This document shows, in pieces, positions 44,377 to 54,232 of a stretch of 64,000 nucleotides of DNA; the stretch's first letter is position 1; every line of letters starts with the position of its first letter. The DNA lies in NCBI RefSeq assembly GCF_033096445.1, contig NZ_AP028155.1, positions 2,237,880 through 2,301,879 on the forward strand, read 5' to 3'. A model generated the notes under the pieces. That model was not told the origin of the DNA, made no database searches, and saw only the letters and a list, made by a program, of their open reading frames with translations. Both the position numbers and the translations under genes were made by a program. Source of the stretch: Butyricimonas faecihominis (GTDB taxonomy: Bacteria > Bacteroidota > Bacteroidia > Bacteroidales > Marinifilaceae).

Positions 44377-45552
44377 TTATTCCATCACGATAATTGTCCT
44401 TCCTTTCACAGAGAATTTCACCTGAGTCACTCCTGATATAGCATCGAGAATATGGGAAACTTCCTCGTAACGTCCCAAATGCCCGGTAAAATGCAGTTGT
44501 TTCAAACTTGCCGTCTGGAAGAACACATCCACGTCATACCATAAAGACAACGTGTTCATAATCTCTTCCAAACTCTCGTTATCAAACATAAACTCATGTT
44601 CTTTCCACGCCACGTAAGGCCGCACATCCACATCCCGAATTTCCATAGTGCCTTTCTCTCTGTTATAAAGAGCCAACTGTCCCGGCATCACCGAATATTC
44701 AATGTCCGAATTCGTTTCTTGAATACCAATCTTTCCCTCGACCAAAACAGTCTCAACATTTGCAAGATTGCACGTGTTTACGTTAAAAGAAGTTCCATAA
44801 ACCCGGATTTTTAATTTATCCGCATTCACGAAAAAAGGCCGTTTTGCATCTTTTGCCACTTCAAAATATCCTTCCCCGGAAAGAAACACGTCTCGCCGTT
44901 CAGCCCCGAAAGCCACGGGGTAACGCAATTCACTGCCCGAATTCAGGTAAACAACCGTCCCGTCGGACAAGGTAACCGTGTATTCTCCTCCACGAGGAAC
45001 TTCCAACACGTTATATTCCGTCTTTCCCGTTGCCACCTGCTCCGGGTAAACCATTCCTAACGAGTTATTGGTAGCCGCGATACCTTCTGCCACATCAAAA
45101 CGAGTTTCTTGTTCTCTCGTGATTTCAATCACCCGATTATCAGCCAACCGAAGAATAGCCTTGCTCTTTCCGGGCTCTATACTGGCCAATTCCGAACCTT
45201 TTTGTTTGGCACCCGGTTTCGTTTCTCTTATAAAATATCCCGCTGCCACCACTAGCAAGGGAATCATCACGGCAGCCACGAATTTATACCACCCTAAACG
45301 ACGGGTATTATGCTTCTGTTTGATGTTTCCCTTCAAAATGACCTTCTCCCATGCAGAATCTTTATTCACATTCTCGTAAATACCAAAATCATGGGCAACA
45401 TTCTTTTCATCACAAATCTCTTTAAAAAGTTTTTCATGCGAAGGATCTTGACTAACCCACTCCTCCAACTTCACTTTTTCTTCCCCGGATAAATCCCCCA
45501 CGAGATAAAGTTGGATTAATTGTATGATATATTCATCGTAATGTTTCATCAT
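44377..45552 (-). CDS. FecR family anti-sigma factor (locus A)
   Basis: 391 residues: a cytoplasmic N-terminal segment that binds the sigma factor (DEYIIQLIQLYLVGDLSGEEKVKLEEW), one membrane helix (about 88-108, AAVMIPLLVVAAGYFI), a periplasmic FecR domain (about 180-280, VPRGGEYTVTLSDGTVVYLNSGSEL) and a C-terminal DUF4974-like domain. It transmits the signal from the SusC STN domain to the ECF sigma factor, encoded upstream with an 81-base gap. Both residues and order match the standard system. Confidence 0.92.
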   Translation of the reverse strand: MMKHYDEYIIQLIQLYLVGDLSGEEKVKLEEWVSQDPSHEKLFKEICDEKNVAHDFGIYENVNKDSAWEKVILKGNIKQKHNTRRLGWYKFVAAVMIPLLVVAAGYFIRETKPGAKQKGSELASIEPGKSKAILRLADNRVIEITREQETRFDVAEGIAATNNSLGMVYPEQVATGKTEYNVLEVPRGGEYTVTLSDGTVVYLNSGSELRYPVAFGAERRDVFLSGEGYFEVAKDAKRPFFVNADKLKIRVYGTSFNVNTCNLANVETVLVEGKIGIQETNSDIEYSVMPGQLALYNREKGTMEIRDVDVRPYVAWKEHEFMFDNESLEEIMNTLSLWYDVDVFFQTASLKQLHFTGHLGRYEEVSHILDAISGVTQVKFSVKGRTIIVME

Positions 45553-45633
45553 CCTTGTTATTTTACACCAAAGACGACAAGAGCAAAAAAAAGGAGTATA
45601 AAAAATCGACTTTTTTTAGAAAATATTTTCCAA

Positions 45634-46200
45634 TCACATGAAACCCACTTTAAACAAGGCATATAGCACATATACCCCACCCAATCTTTTTCGCAAATAA
45701 ACAATAGCATTCCGTTTTTGAGTCTTCACGGTTAATTCGGATATTTGAAGAATTTCCGCAATTTCGCTATTCTTTTTTCCTTCCAAATAATGTTTAAATA
45801 CTTCCTGGCACCGTTTGGGTAACTCGTCCAACACTTGGTATAAACGGCGGTACACCTCATCTTTCATAACCTCCAATTCAGGCATTTCGCCCGCCTCTGA
45901 TGTCCGAAGTGTGTAACGCACATACTTTCCCTCCACTTCCTTGTGTTTCAAATAATCCAACGAGGCATTCTTCACCGAGTTATACAAGAAATTCTTAAAA
46001 CCATAGTAAGAACTGTAAATCGTATCCCGTTCCCACACCTGCACGAATAAGTCCTGCACGACATCCTCCGCAATCTCTTGTCTCTCTACCCATTTCATGG
46101 CATATAGCACGAGATAACGATAAAATCGGTCAAACAATATTTTAAAAGCTCCCACCTGCTTTTGATTCAACTGCTCTATTAATAACTCATCTTGAACCAT
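45634..46200 (-). CDS. ECF sigma-70 factor (locus A)
   Basis: 188 residues. Region 2 is near residues 15-80 (FYRYLVLYAMKWVERQEIAEDVVQDLFVQVW) and region 4 near 120-170 (LPKRCQEVFKHYLEGKKNSEIAEILQISELTV), with the linker shortened as in all ECF sigmas. With FecR it should turn on the SusCD operon of its own locus. The promoter region is shared head-to-head with the M64 peptidase gene and contains a palindrome of two -7 boxes. Confidence 0.92.
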   Translation of the reverse strand: MVQDELLIEQLNQKQVGAFKILFDRFYRYLVLYAMKWVERQEIAEDVVQDLFVQVWERDTIYSSYYGFKNFLYNSVKNASLDYLKHKEVEGKYVRYTLRTSEAGEMPELEVMKDEVYRRLYQVLDELPKRCQEVFKHYLEGKKNSEIAEILQISELTVKTQKRNAIVYLRKRLGGVYVLYALFKVGFM

Positions 46201-46253
46201 TTTCCCTAAGGATTATTATACAGATTTATTCGTGTATAAAAATAGTAAAAAAC

Positions 46254-46271
46254 TATCTTTGCACAAAGATA
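46254..46271. promoter_or_regulatory. two head-to-head -7 boxes forming a palindrome
   Basis: TATCTTTG (46254-46261), CA, CAAAGATA (46264-46271). Each strand carries TATCTTTG, one facing the M64 peptidase gene (ATG at 46293) and one facing the ECF sigma gene (start at 46200), so the two core promoters nearly coincide. Confidence 0.5.
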
Positions 46272-46292
46272 AACACATAATAAAACAAATTT

Positions 46293-47573
46293 ATGAAACG
46301 AATCATAGCACTCTTGCCCTGCATGATATTATTGCTACAAGCAAATCTATCCTGGGCACAATTCGACAAATACTTTCACAACAAGACTTTACGTATGGAT
46401 TACGCCCATTGCGGGAATAGCCAGCACGACGAAATTTATTTCGAGGAGTTATTGGAGGAACCTTACTGGGGCGGTTCGAAAACTAACCTCATTGATACAA
46501 TGTTCTACGGGAATTATTATCTCAACGTGTACGACGTGGCCTCCAACCAACTCATCTATTCCCGGGGATATTGCACTCTTTTCTGGGAATGGCAAACCAC
46601 CGATGAAGCGAAAACAACTCAACGTTGCTGTTCAGAGACTGTAGTCATGCCTTTCCCGAAAAATGACGTACGCATTGAAATATCCGCCCGGAACAAGAAA
46701 GGTAAATTCGTAAAGAAATTTGAATACACGGTGGATGTTGATAGCTATTTTATCAAAAAGGATCGCCGGATGCAGTACCCGACTTATGACGTGCATTACA
46801 CTGGAAACCCGTCACGCCGGGTGGACATCGTCCTGCTCCCCGAAGGTTACACGGCAGATGAAATGGACAAATTTAAAGCCGATTGCAAACTTTTCGCGGA
46901 AGGTCTGTTCAGCCTTTCTCCTTACAAAGAAAATCAAGGTTTATTTAATATCCGGGCCGTTCTTGCCCCTTCACAAGAATCCGGTGTCGATATTCCCGGT
47001 GAATACATTTGGAAGAATACCATCCTGAATTCTTCCTTTTACACTTTCGATTCCGAACGTTACATCATGACCTACGATAATAAAAGTTTACGGGATTTAT
47101 CCGCTAACGTCCCCTACGACTTCATCTACATTATTGCCAACACGCAAAAATATGGTGGTGGAGCCATCTATAACCATTACGGTATCAGCATTTCCGGTAA
47201 CCTCCATGCAGCCAAGGTTTATGTTCACGAGTTCGGCCACTTGTTTCTCGGTCTTGGAGACGAATACGTGGAAGTCGGTAGCAGTTATAATGATATGTAC
47301 CCGACCAACGTGGAACCTTGGGAGGCTAATCTTACCACACTGACAAACTTTAACAAGAAATGGAAAGATATGCTTGATAAAGATACTCCCGTTCCCACTA
47401 CCTACGATCCCCAAAATCCCAAGAAACTCGGGGCCTATGAAGGAGGTGGTTACGTGTCCAAGGGCGTTTACCGTCCTCGTTATGACTGTTTGATGAACAC
47501 CCTATCCGGTAATGACTTCTGCCCCGTTTGCATCCGGGCTATCAAGAAACAAATCGATTTCTATACCCGATAA
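46293..47573 (+). CDS. M64 family metallopeptidase (IgA peptidase M64-like)
   Basis: 426 residues with signal peptide MKRIIALLPCMILLLQANLSWA, so exported. The zinc site is intact: VHEFGHLFLGLGDEY near residue 310, giving HExxH and a downstream Asp ligand. The N-terminal domain (about 25-150) is typical of this family, named for the Clostridium ramosum IgA protease, and VDIVLLPEGYTADEMDKF marks the start of the catalytic domain. It is divergent from the locus A sigma gene, with a shared promoter palindrome. It might supply peptides to the neighbouring SusCD loci, but its substrate is unknown. Confidence 0.87.
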   Translation: MKRIIALLPCMILLLQANLSWAQFDKYFHNKTLRMDYAHCGNSQHDEIYFEELLEEPYWGGSKTNLIDTMFYGNYYLNVYDVASNQLIYSRGYCTLFWEWQTTDEAKTTQRCCSETVVMPFPKNDVRIEISARNKKGKFVKKFEYTVDVDSYFIKKDRRMQYPTYDVHYTGNPSRRVDIVLLPEGYTADEMDKFKADCKLFAEGLFSLSPYKENQGLFNIRAVLAPSQESGVDIPGEYIWKNTILNSSFYTFDSERYIMTYDNKSLRDLSANVPYDFIYIIANTQKYGGGAIYNHYGISISGNLHAAKVYVHEFGHLFLGLGDEYVEVGSSYNDMYPTNVEPWEANLTTLTNFNKKWKDMLDKDTPVPTTYDPQNPKKLGAYEGGGYVSKGVYRPRYDCLMNTLSGNDFCPVCIRAIKKQIDFYTR

Positions 47574-47577
47574 ATAA

Positions 47578-47607
47578 GAAAAACGTACTGTTGAAGGTAC
47601 GTTTTTC
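47578..47607. terminator. intrinsic terminator after the M64 gene
   Basis: GAAAAACGTAC (47578-47588) pairs with GTACGTTTTTC (47597-47607) around an 8-base loop. Because the arms end in T/A runs on both strands it can work in both directions, also for the convergent lipoprotein gene. A smaller hairpin GTACC / GGTAC (47618-47633) follows. Confidence 0.8.
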
Positions 47608-47685
47608 AGTATAAATTGTACCACAGAAGGTACGATTTCGACTTACAAGACCCAGAATCGAGTCTTTAAACACTACACACAAACA

Positions 47686-49068
47686 TCAATTTCCTCCCGT
47701 AAAAGCCCAATCAGATTTATAGGCCCAGCGAGAAGGACATTGTTGCAAAACCATTCTTAAGCGTTTCACTTGATCGATAGAAAGTGAATTTTTGTAACTA
47801 TACATATCCATCACATTGAATGAAGTGAAATACTCCAAAGGACGAGTTGGATCATTTTCCGGTTGTCCATCCAAGTTATTACCCTTAAACACAGAAGGAT
47901 AAAAACCATAATCAAAACTATAAGTATCCGGACAATAATCACTATCACCATCTTCATTCAAATACTCATACATATCACACCTCGTTTGAAGAATACCAAA
48001 ATATTCTGCCATAGGGGTAGCCAAACTGAATTCATTTGATCCTTGTACTGCTGTTGGCGTGTAAAGAGCTGCCAGATTCACCATGAAACCAACTTCCCGA
48101 CAGTCCTCAACATCATCTAAAGTAAAAGACTCCTTATGTTCCAAATCCAAACCCGGAATAGAAGCCAAATCATAATCCGGATGCATCACCTTAGGAGACC
48201 ACATCTGATACGACGTAGAAGTTCCCGTTGCTGAAGTAGACGTGGTAAACTTAGCTAACCAGATATTCAAGTATTTATTAGGGTCCCAAATAAGGCGTTT
48301 CCATTTTGTCAATATATATGACAAATAAGGTTTAGTCTTATTGGAAGAAGTTCCCATATTTGTAAAATCTGATGCTGAAATATTCTCTATATTCTTTCCC
48401 GGCTCCTGCATTTTTAATCCATTTTGATCATAAGTTGCCAACTTAAACACGACTTTAGCGTTTCCTGCATTAGGATCAGTTGTTATCTTACGATTAAAGG
48501 CATCAGAAACTCGCTGAAGTTGTTCTTCCAAAAATTCCACGCTTAAATCATAGGCAGGAGCCGCTGTTGCCGGAGGAACGAGTACATGAAAGACAACAGG
48601 AATCACAATCTCCTCATAATCCTCTTCAGGTAACTCCCTTATTGTAATCTCTAGACGATTACTTTCCATATTTCCCCCTTTTGCATAAAATTGCAGAATC
48701 GTTCCGGGAGCATCACTCGTCGTTGCATAATAACCATCTTCCAACACATTACCATTCTGGTCATACACTTTTACATAGCCAGCAGGAATTTGATCGTCTG
48801 GAACTAAAAACTCCTCTTCAATCTCTTTACCATAAAACTCTCCTGTCTCTTCATCCCGGCCATAAGACATCACGTTTCTTTTGGCATATACAAACGTATG
48901 GAATCCCATTTTACTAACTCCATTAGGGACTAACGTCTTATGATCTGCACGCAATTCAATTTTTGAAATCTCATCTGGAGAAATATTCAAATCATGAATT
49001 ATACTCTCCTCTTTTTCACACGAACTTAGCATAAGCAGTGTGACAAAAATAACTATTATATATCTCAT
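47686..49068 (-). CDS. pappalysin-type metalloproteinase-like lipoprotein (BF0631 family), zinc site missing
   Basis: 460 residues starting MRYIIVIFVTLLMLSSC (lipobox, ATG at 49066-49068; the frame opens 15 codons earlier). It follows the BF0631 zinc-metalloproteinase lipoprotein family: an N-terminal beta domain, then VIPVVFHVL near residue 160, LEEQLQRVSDAFN, and at the end FNVMDMYSYKNSLSIDQVKRLRMVLQQCP with the Met-turn. The expected HExGHxxGLxH is replaced by TPMAEYFGILQ, so all zinc ligands and the catalytic Glu are lost, although the following GDSDYCPDTYSFDY still matches. A non-catalytic, ligand-binding role for locus B is inferred. Confidence 0.72.
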   Translation of the reverse strand: MRYIIVIFVTLLMLSSCEKEESIIHDLNISPDEISKIELRADHKTLVPNGVSKMGFHTFVYAKRNVMSYGRDEETGEFYGKEIEEEFLVPDDQIPAGYVKVYDQNGNVLEDGYYATTSDAPGTILQFYAKGGNMESNRLEITIRELPEEDYEEIVIPVVFHVLVPPATAAPAYDLSVEFLEEQLQRVSDAFNRKITTDPNAGNAKVVFKLATYDQNGLKMQEPGKNIENISASDFTNMGTSSNKTKPYLSYILTKWKRLIWDPNKYLNIWLAKFTTSTSATGTSTSYQMWSPKVMHPDYDLASIPGLDLEHKESFTLDDVEDCREVGFMVNLAALYTPTAVQGSNEFSLATPMAEYFGILQTRCDMYEYLNEDGDSDYCPDTYSFDYGFYPSVFKGNNLDGQPENDPTRPLEYFTSFNVMDMYSYKNSLSIDQVKRLRMVLQQCPSRWAYKSDWAFTGGN

Positions 49069-49084
49069 AATATATATATTTACA

Positions 49085-50578
49085 TTACTTCCAACCAGGA
49101 TTCTGGGGAACATTATTATACATCAATTCATAATCAGCAGGAAGAGGGAATGTATAGCGATAGTCATTACCTTCCAGCGTATAGGTCTTGATTTCATCAG
49201 TTTCTTCATCTTTTGCCGTACGGGAAACACTAGCCCCAGTCCGTTTCATATCCAACCAATTCATCTGTTCTTCATAGACAAATTCTTTACGACGTTCTTT
49301 TAATATTTCACCGATAATATCACTACCAGTATAACCAGAATATCCCGGAATTTTACTACTCTTGAATTCATTTAACAAATCTAACGCACCGTCTTTCCCC
49401 TGTCTAGCCAAGGCCTCTGCTTCAATCAATAATAAATCAGAAAAACGGAAAAGAATGTGTACATCATTAATATCATGTTCATCTGTACATTGCCATTTTG
49501 TAACATATACTTTACCATCTATCTCTTTAAAATAAACTTCTCGACGAATATCATTCTCATCATAAAGGTCATACAATTCTTTGGAAGGACGCTGAACCAA
49601 CATTTGTTCCGGTCTTCCCCAAGGAGCATAATCATTCCCACCGTAAGCATATAAAGAGAAACGTAACAAAGCAAATCTATGAGGCTTTGTCGTGGATTTC
49701 GTCAATGGCACCGTTGTCAATTCAGCTTGCTCGTCAATAGTACTTTCCACACGAGCTCCTTTCCTCGCTTCCTTTGCATAAAATTCTGCCTTACTCCAAT
49801 CTTCCTCCTCAGCAGCACAAGACCCGGCTTTAAATTGATAAGTCTGGGCTAAAATCGCATACATAATTCTCTTGTTAAAAAAGATATTCCAAGACTCCTC
49901 TGGAACAGTTTCATATTCTAGAACATCCGTGATCTCCCCGATCAACTTCTTATACAAATCTGTTTGTTTCCATCTTTTTCCTCCTTGCACAACATCAGCA
50001 TCAAAATTAAACGGGATACCATAGTCATTTTTATCATAAGGAGCAAATAATTGATTCAATCTCAACAAATAATAAGCTCGCATCACTCTACCCTCTCCTG
50101 CTATCCGTTCATAATCTGTTTTGTTATAATCTGGTACATTTTCAAGATCTTTCAAGACCATATTGATGTAACCTATCGAAACAAACACTTCCTTCCACAG
50201 ATCGCTTGGGAATAAATATCCTTCCCAATTTTTTATCTCTCCATACTCTTTAATAAAGTTCTGTCCCCCTCGAGACGGATTCGCAAAATCATCAAACAAG
50301 AAATTTTCCAAATCCAAATCATTTGTATACAAAATAGAAGAAACATTGTTACGTCTCGTAAAGGGATATTGTACGTACTCACCGTTAAACATAACCGGAC
50401 TACTTACGTATCCTTTACAATAACTTGATGAAGTAGTTGCAAACAACAAGGTAGACATTGCCCCTCGTACATCTTCCATCGTATAAACAACTTTCGTATT
50501 TTTAGGAGGCATATTCAAAAAATCCGAACATGCCCCACATAAAAATACAACAAGCACTAATAATATATTCTTTTTCAT
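49085..50578 (-). CDS. SusD/RagB family outer-membrane lipoprotein (locus B)
   Basis: 497 residues with lipobox LCGAC then SDFLNMPPKNTKVV. The helical pattern includes GEGRVMRAYYLLRLNQLFAPYDKNDYGIP near residue 160, and near the C-terminus LLIEAEALARQGKDGAL and KERRKEFVYEEQMNWLDMKR. It should pair with the SusC of locus B, 10 bases upstream, whose gene carries a frameshift. The neighbouring pseudo-protease lipoprotein follows after 16 bases. The substrate is unknown. Confidence 0.92.
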   Translation of the reverse strand: MKKNILLVLVVFLCGACSDFLNMPPKNTKVVYTMEDVRGAMSTLLFATTSSSYCKGYVSSPVMFNGEYVQYPFTRRNNVSSILYTNDLDLENFLFDDFANPSRGGQNFIKEYGEIKNWEGYLFPSDLWKEVFVSIGYINMVLKDLENVPDYNKTDYERIAGEGRVMRAYYLLRLNQLFAPYDKNDYGIPFNFDADVVQGGKRWKQTDLYKKLIGEITDVLEYETVPEESWNIFFNKRIMYAILAQTYQFKAGSCAAEEEDWSKAEFYAKEARKGARVESTIDEQAELTTVPLTKSTTKPHRFALLRFSLYAYGGNDYAPWGRPEQMLVQRPSKELYDLYDENDIRREVYFKEIDGKVYVTKWQCTDEHDINDVHILFRFSDLLLIEAEALARQGKDGALDLLNEFKSSKIPGYSGYTGSDIIGEILKERRKEFVYEEQMNWLDMKRTGASVSRTAKDEETDEIKTYTLEGNDYRYTFPLPADYELMYNNVPQNPGWK

Positions 50579-50588
50579 AATCCCAGAA

Positions 50589-53500
50589 TTAAATACCTAT
50601 TGATAAAGAGAATGTATATGAGCGCGCACTCGGATAAGTAAAGGCTCCTTTTGTTTCAGGATCTATCCCCCGGAATTTAGTCAATGTGAATACATTTGTC
50701 ATATTGAAATTCAATCGAGCCCGAGTAATATGTAATTTATCACAAATACTTTGTTCTAAATTATATCCTAATGAAATATTATTACATTTCAAATAATCCC
50801 CTTTTTCAAAACGGAAATCAAACAATTGATACAAATATTCAGTTCGTGACGAACCATACTTGGGTATTTCAGTTATATCGCCAGGTTTTCTCCAACGATT
50901 TGCTTCGATCTTAAGTACATTTTTGGCCGATGCATAAGCTGTTCCTCCGGAATAATATTGGAAAGAACGAGCCAAATGCCCTGTCATATAAGTAAACTGG
51001 GCAAAAAGACTGAAACGCTTATAATTAAATTGTGTTGTAAAACCTCCGGTAATAGGTGGATCACTCCGCCCTAGATAACCACGAGAAGCATTTGCCAACT
51101 GAGTTGTCAAATCATTATCCATATTATAAACATATTTTCCCTCAGTATTTAACGTTCCCAATCGATTTCCATCATCATCAAAACCATCTACATAAGCCAA
51201 CGTGTTCCCTGTATACGGATCAACTCCCGCAAATTTATATCCATAAAAGGCTCTTACCGGCTGCCCTTGAATATACAGACTGTACAACGATTCAAACGTA
51301 GAATTGGTACTTGCAGAGATTTCACTCAAATCTTGATAATACGTTTCCGTAACCTTATCTTTATTCTTAGTAAAATTAACCGAAGTCACCCAGCTAAAAT
51401 CATCAGTACGAATATTCAATGTCCTCAAACTGATTTCCCAACCTTTATTATTAACGGAAGCGACATTCGCTGCAACGGAAAGACGTCCTGTTGATGCCGC
51501 AATTTTCTTATCATCTAACAAATTACGAGTATCATTATTATAATAATTGACGACTAAATTAATTCGATTGTTAAATAACGAAGCATCAAAACCAATATTC
51601 CGATTTTCCTGACGCTGCCACTTGATCGAAGGATTCGAAGGAGCATAACGATCCATGATTTTCTCGCCATCATATGTTAAATTACCAACTTTCCTCAAAA
51701 CAGAGAAAGGAAGGGCATTACGGTCAATACTTCCAACAAAACCATAAGAAGCTCTAATTGCCAATTGGCTTATAAAACCGAATCGAGTCATGAAAGGTTC
51801 ATTATGCAGGTTCCACTTTCCACTCACATTCCAAAGAGGAGAAAAACGATTCTTTGTTCCAATAATATCAACACCATCCAAACGAGCACTTCCCTGTACC
51901 ACGTAACGATCCTTATAACTATAAGATCCTGTCACAAACAAGGAAACACTTCTATCTTGTGATTCTGAATGCCCTCCTAGACTGGACAATGAACTTTTAA
52001 ACGCTGATTTTATCGTCATTCCAGTTAAATCAGGATAACTTGCCACACCATAAATATCGCTCCATTCAGGAATCATACTTGAAAAACCATATCCTTTTGT
52101 TGAAGAAACTTCCTGCCCCAAATAAGCATTAATATAATGATCTCCGTCTGAGAATCCACGGGCAAATTCCAACTGGTTACGAATCGTCCATTGTTGAGAG
52201 CGAGACGTTGATTCTTTCATCATTCCATTATTCATCGCATCCGGAACTTCTTCCTCCGAATAAATTCCTCCTAACCATGAATTATATTTAGAAGCAAATG
52301 ACCCCGGTACCAATTCTTGCATAGAATGATTATTTGAATTCGCAAACGTACCCATGGAAGAAAGCATCAAACCTTCTATGATTTTGAATTCCAACTTCAA
52401 ACTTACCTGGTTACTCAAATACCTTGATTTCGTCGTGTTATTATTTAAATCCTCTAAAATATTAAAATCATACATGTAACCATCTTTGATCGAACTTTTG
52501 GTTGAATAAGAACTACGGTCATAAGCATAATTTCCATTTTCATCATACAAACGTTCATATGGATTTGCATAAGTAGCATAATCCAGCGGATTTACCGGAG
52601 AAGCAGAACTACGATCATTCCTTAATGTACTACGCACATCAAAATGAACTCGCAAGAATTTATTAAAATCATGGGTTAATTTTATCGAAGCTCCCATACT
52701 TTCATATTTATTATTCGGCATAACTCCTTCTTGAGAAAGGTAAGAAAGACTACCATAATATTGTGTTCTTTCATCTCCTCCGGAAAGAGAGATACTATAA
52801 TTTTGAGTCTGAGCCACTCTGAAAATTTCATCAAACCAATTCGTATTAATCTTGCTTAAACGATCTATCTCGGCATCAGCTTCTACTTTAGATATTTTTC
52901 CATTATCAACATCTTTCAATAATTGGAATACCCGTCCCCCGATATTCAGCCCTGGGAAATCCTCATAAATACCACGTTCAAAAGCAATTTTTTCCTTCGT
53001 ATTCATCATTGTTAAACGATTACTAGGAGCTTCACTCAAACCATAGGATGCTTGAATATTTATATACGAACGCCCGACAATCCTCTCTTTGTGGTAACAA
53101 CAATAACTCCATTAGCAGCCCGTGATCCATAGATCGCTGTTGCAGCGGCATCTTTTAGCACAGTAATACTTTCAATATCATCAGGAGGAATATTACCAAT
53201 ACCACTCGTCAATACAGTCTCTTGAAATTCAGTACCACCCATACTTATTTCCGGAACATCACCAGAAAGAGGCATTCCATCAATAATCCAAATAGGATCG
53301 GTATCTCCGGTCAACGAATTTATACCCCGAATCCGGATCGTTGCCTGAGCCCCCGGCCTACCAGACAAATTCATAACGGCAACTCCCGCCATCTGCCCTT
53401 TCAACACATCTTCTATACTCGTATATCCCTTATTGGCTATATCTTTAGAAGTCACGACCTCAACGGAACCCGTCATTCTTGTTTTCTTAATTTCTTGGTA

Positions 53501-54127
53501 ACCAGTTACCACAACTTCATCCATCTCGGTAACATCATCTTCAAGTATTACAACGATTGGTTTCTCTTGCTTTTTATACTCTATTGTTTTTGTTTTCATT
53601 CCAATAAAAGTAAACATCAGCACGATCTTCTCCTGTTCCGGGATGACTAACGTAAACTCACCTTTCACATCAGTAGCAACACCTATTACAGTCCCTTTCA
53701 GTAAAACGGAAACACCCGGCAACAATTCTCCCTTTTTATCCTTCACCACGCCTTTAATCGTAACTTTTTTCACCTCATCCGGCGCGTTCACCTTTCTTTC
53801 TGAAATAAGAACATAGTTATCTTTGACCTGATACTCGTACTTTTTGCCCAACACCTGTGCCAGAATCTCATCCAATGTCCCGCTAGTGGAAGTCAGCATC
53901 ACGTTCTGTTTCACATCCAAAATTGCCGTGTTGTAAAAAAACTCATAGTTACTCTGTTTCTTAATTTGCTTGAAGATCGACTCGATAGTCCCACTCTTCA
54001 CGCTGAACATCTCCTGCGCCCCTTGGGAATAAACATCTTTCGCCCAAACGCTGGAGGCTGAAATCAATAATAGAAAAAATAGATTTCGCATGTACCTTAA
54101 AAATTTTACCGATCCATTTTTTTTCAT
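50589..54127 (-). pseudogene. SusC/RagA TonB-dependent transporter broken by a frameshift (locus B)
   Basis: The gene reads as two frames: 53060-54127 (signal peptide, STN domain, carboxypeptidase-like domain, plug up to AANGVIVVTTKRGLSGVRI) and 50589-53039 (rest of the barrel, ending FSLSIGI). Between them the DNA would read on as LSGRSYINIQASYGLSEAP if one G were added at the C-run 53073-53075 (GGG instead of GGGG on the coding strand), so a single-base deletion separates them. All other parts look intact, so the change is recent or an assembly error; phase variation is possible but a run this short is a poor site. The upstream FecR, sigma factor and downstream SusD are intact. Confidence 0.9.
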
Positions 54128-54203
54128 ACATTTGTAATTAAAGTTAATGACTCACTCACGAACATCGTCTGGTAAACTTTTTCGTGAATGTTGTTATCCA
54201 TAG

Positions 54204-54231
54204 ATACAGGGAAGGTGAGATTTCCCTGTAT
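54204..54231. promoter_or_regulatory. hairpin between fecR and susC, locus B
   Basis: ATACAGGGAA (54204-54213) pairs with TTCCCTGTAT (54222-54231), one base after the FecR stop. The plus-strand side continues into TTTTATTTTC; in the transcribed (minus) direction there is no T-run, so processing or attenuation is likelier than simple termination. A second inverted repeat, TCACGAA / TTCGTGA, lies near 54156-54187. Confidence 0.5.
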
Positions 54232-54232
54232 T

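Noticed and set aside
50589-54127. SusC of locus B as two separate genes
   Set aside because: The second piece begins in mid-domain with a TTG, and both pieces join perfectly if one base is restored, so it is one broken gene.
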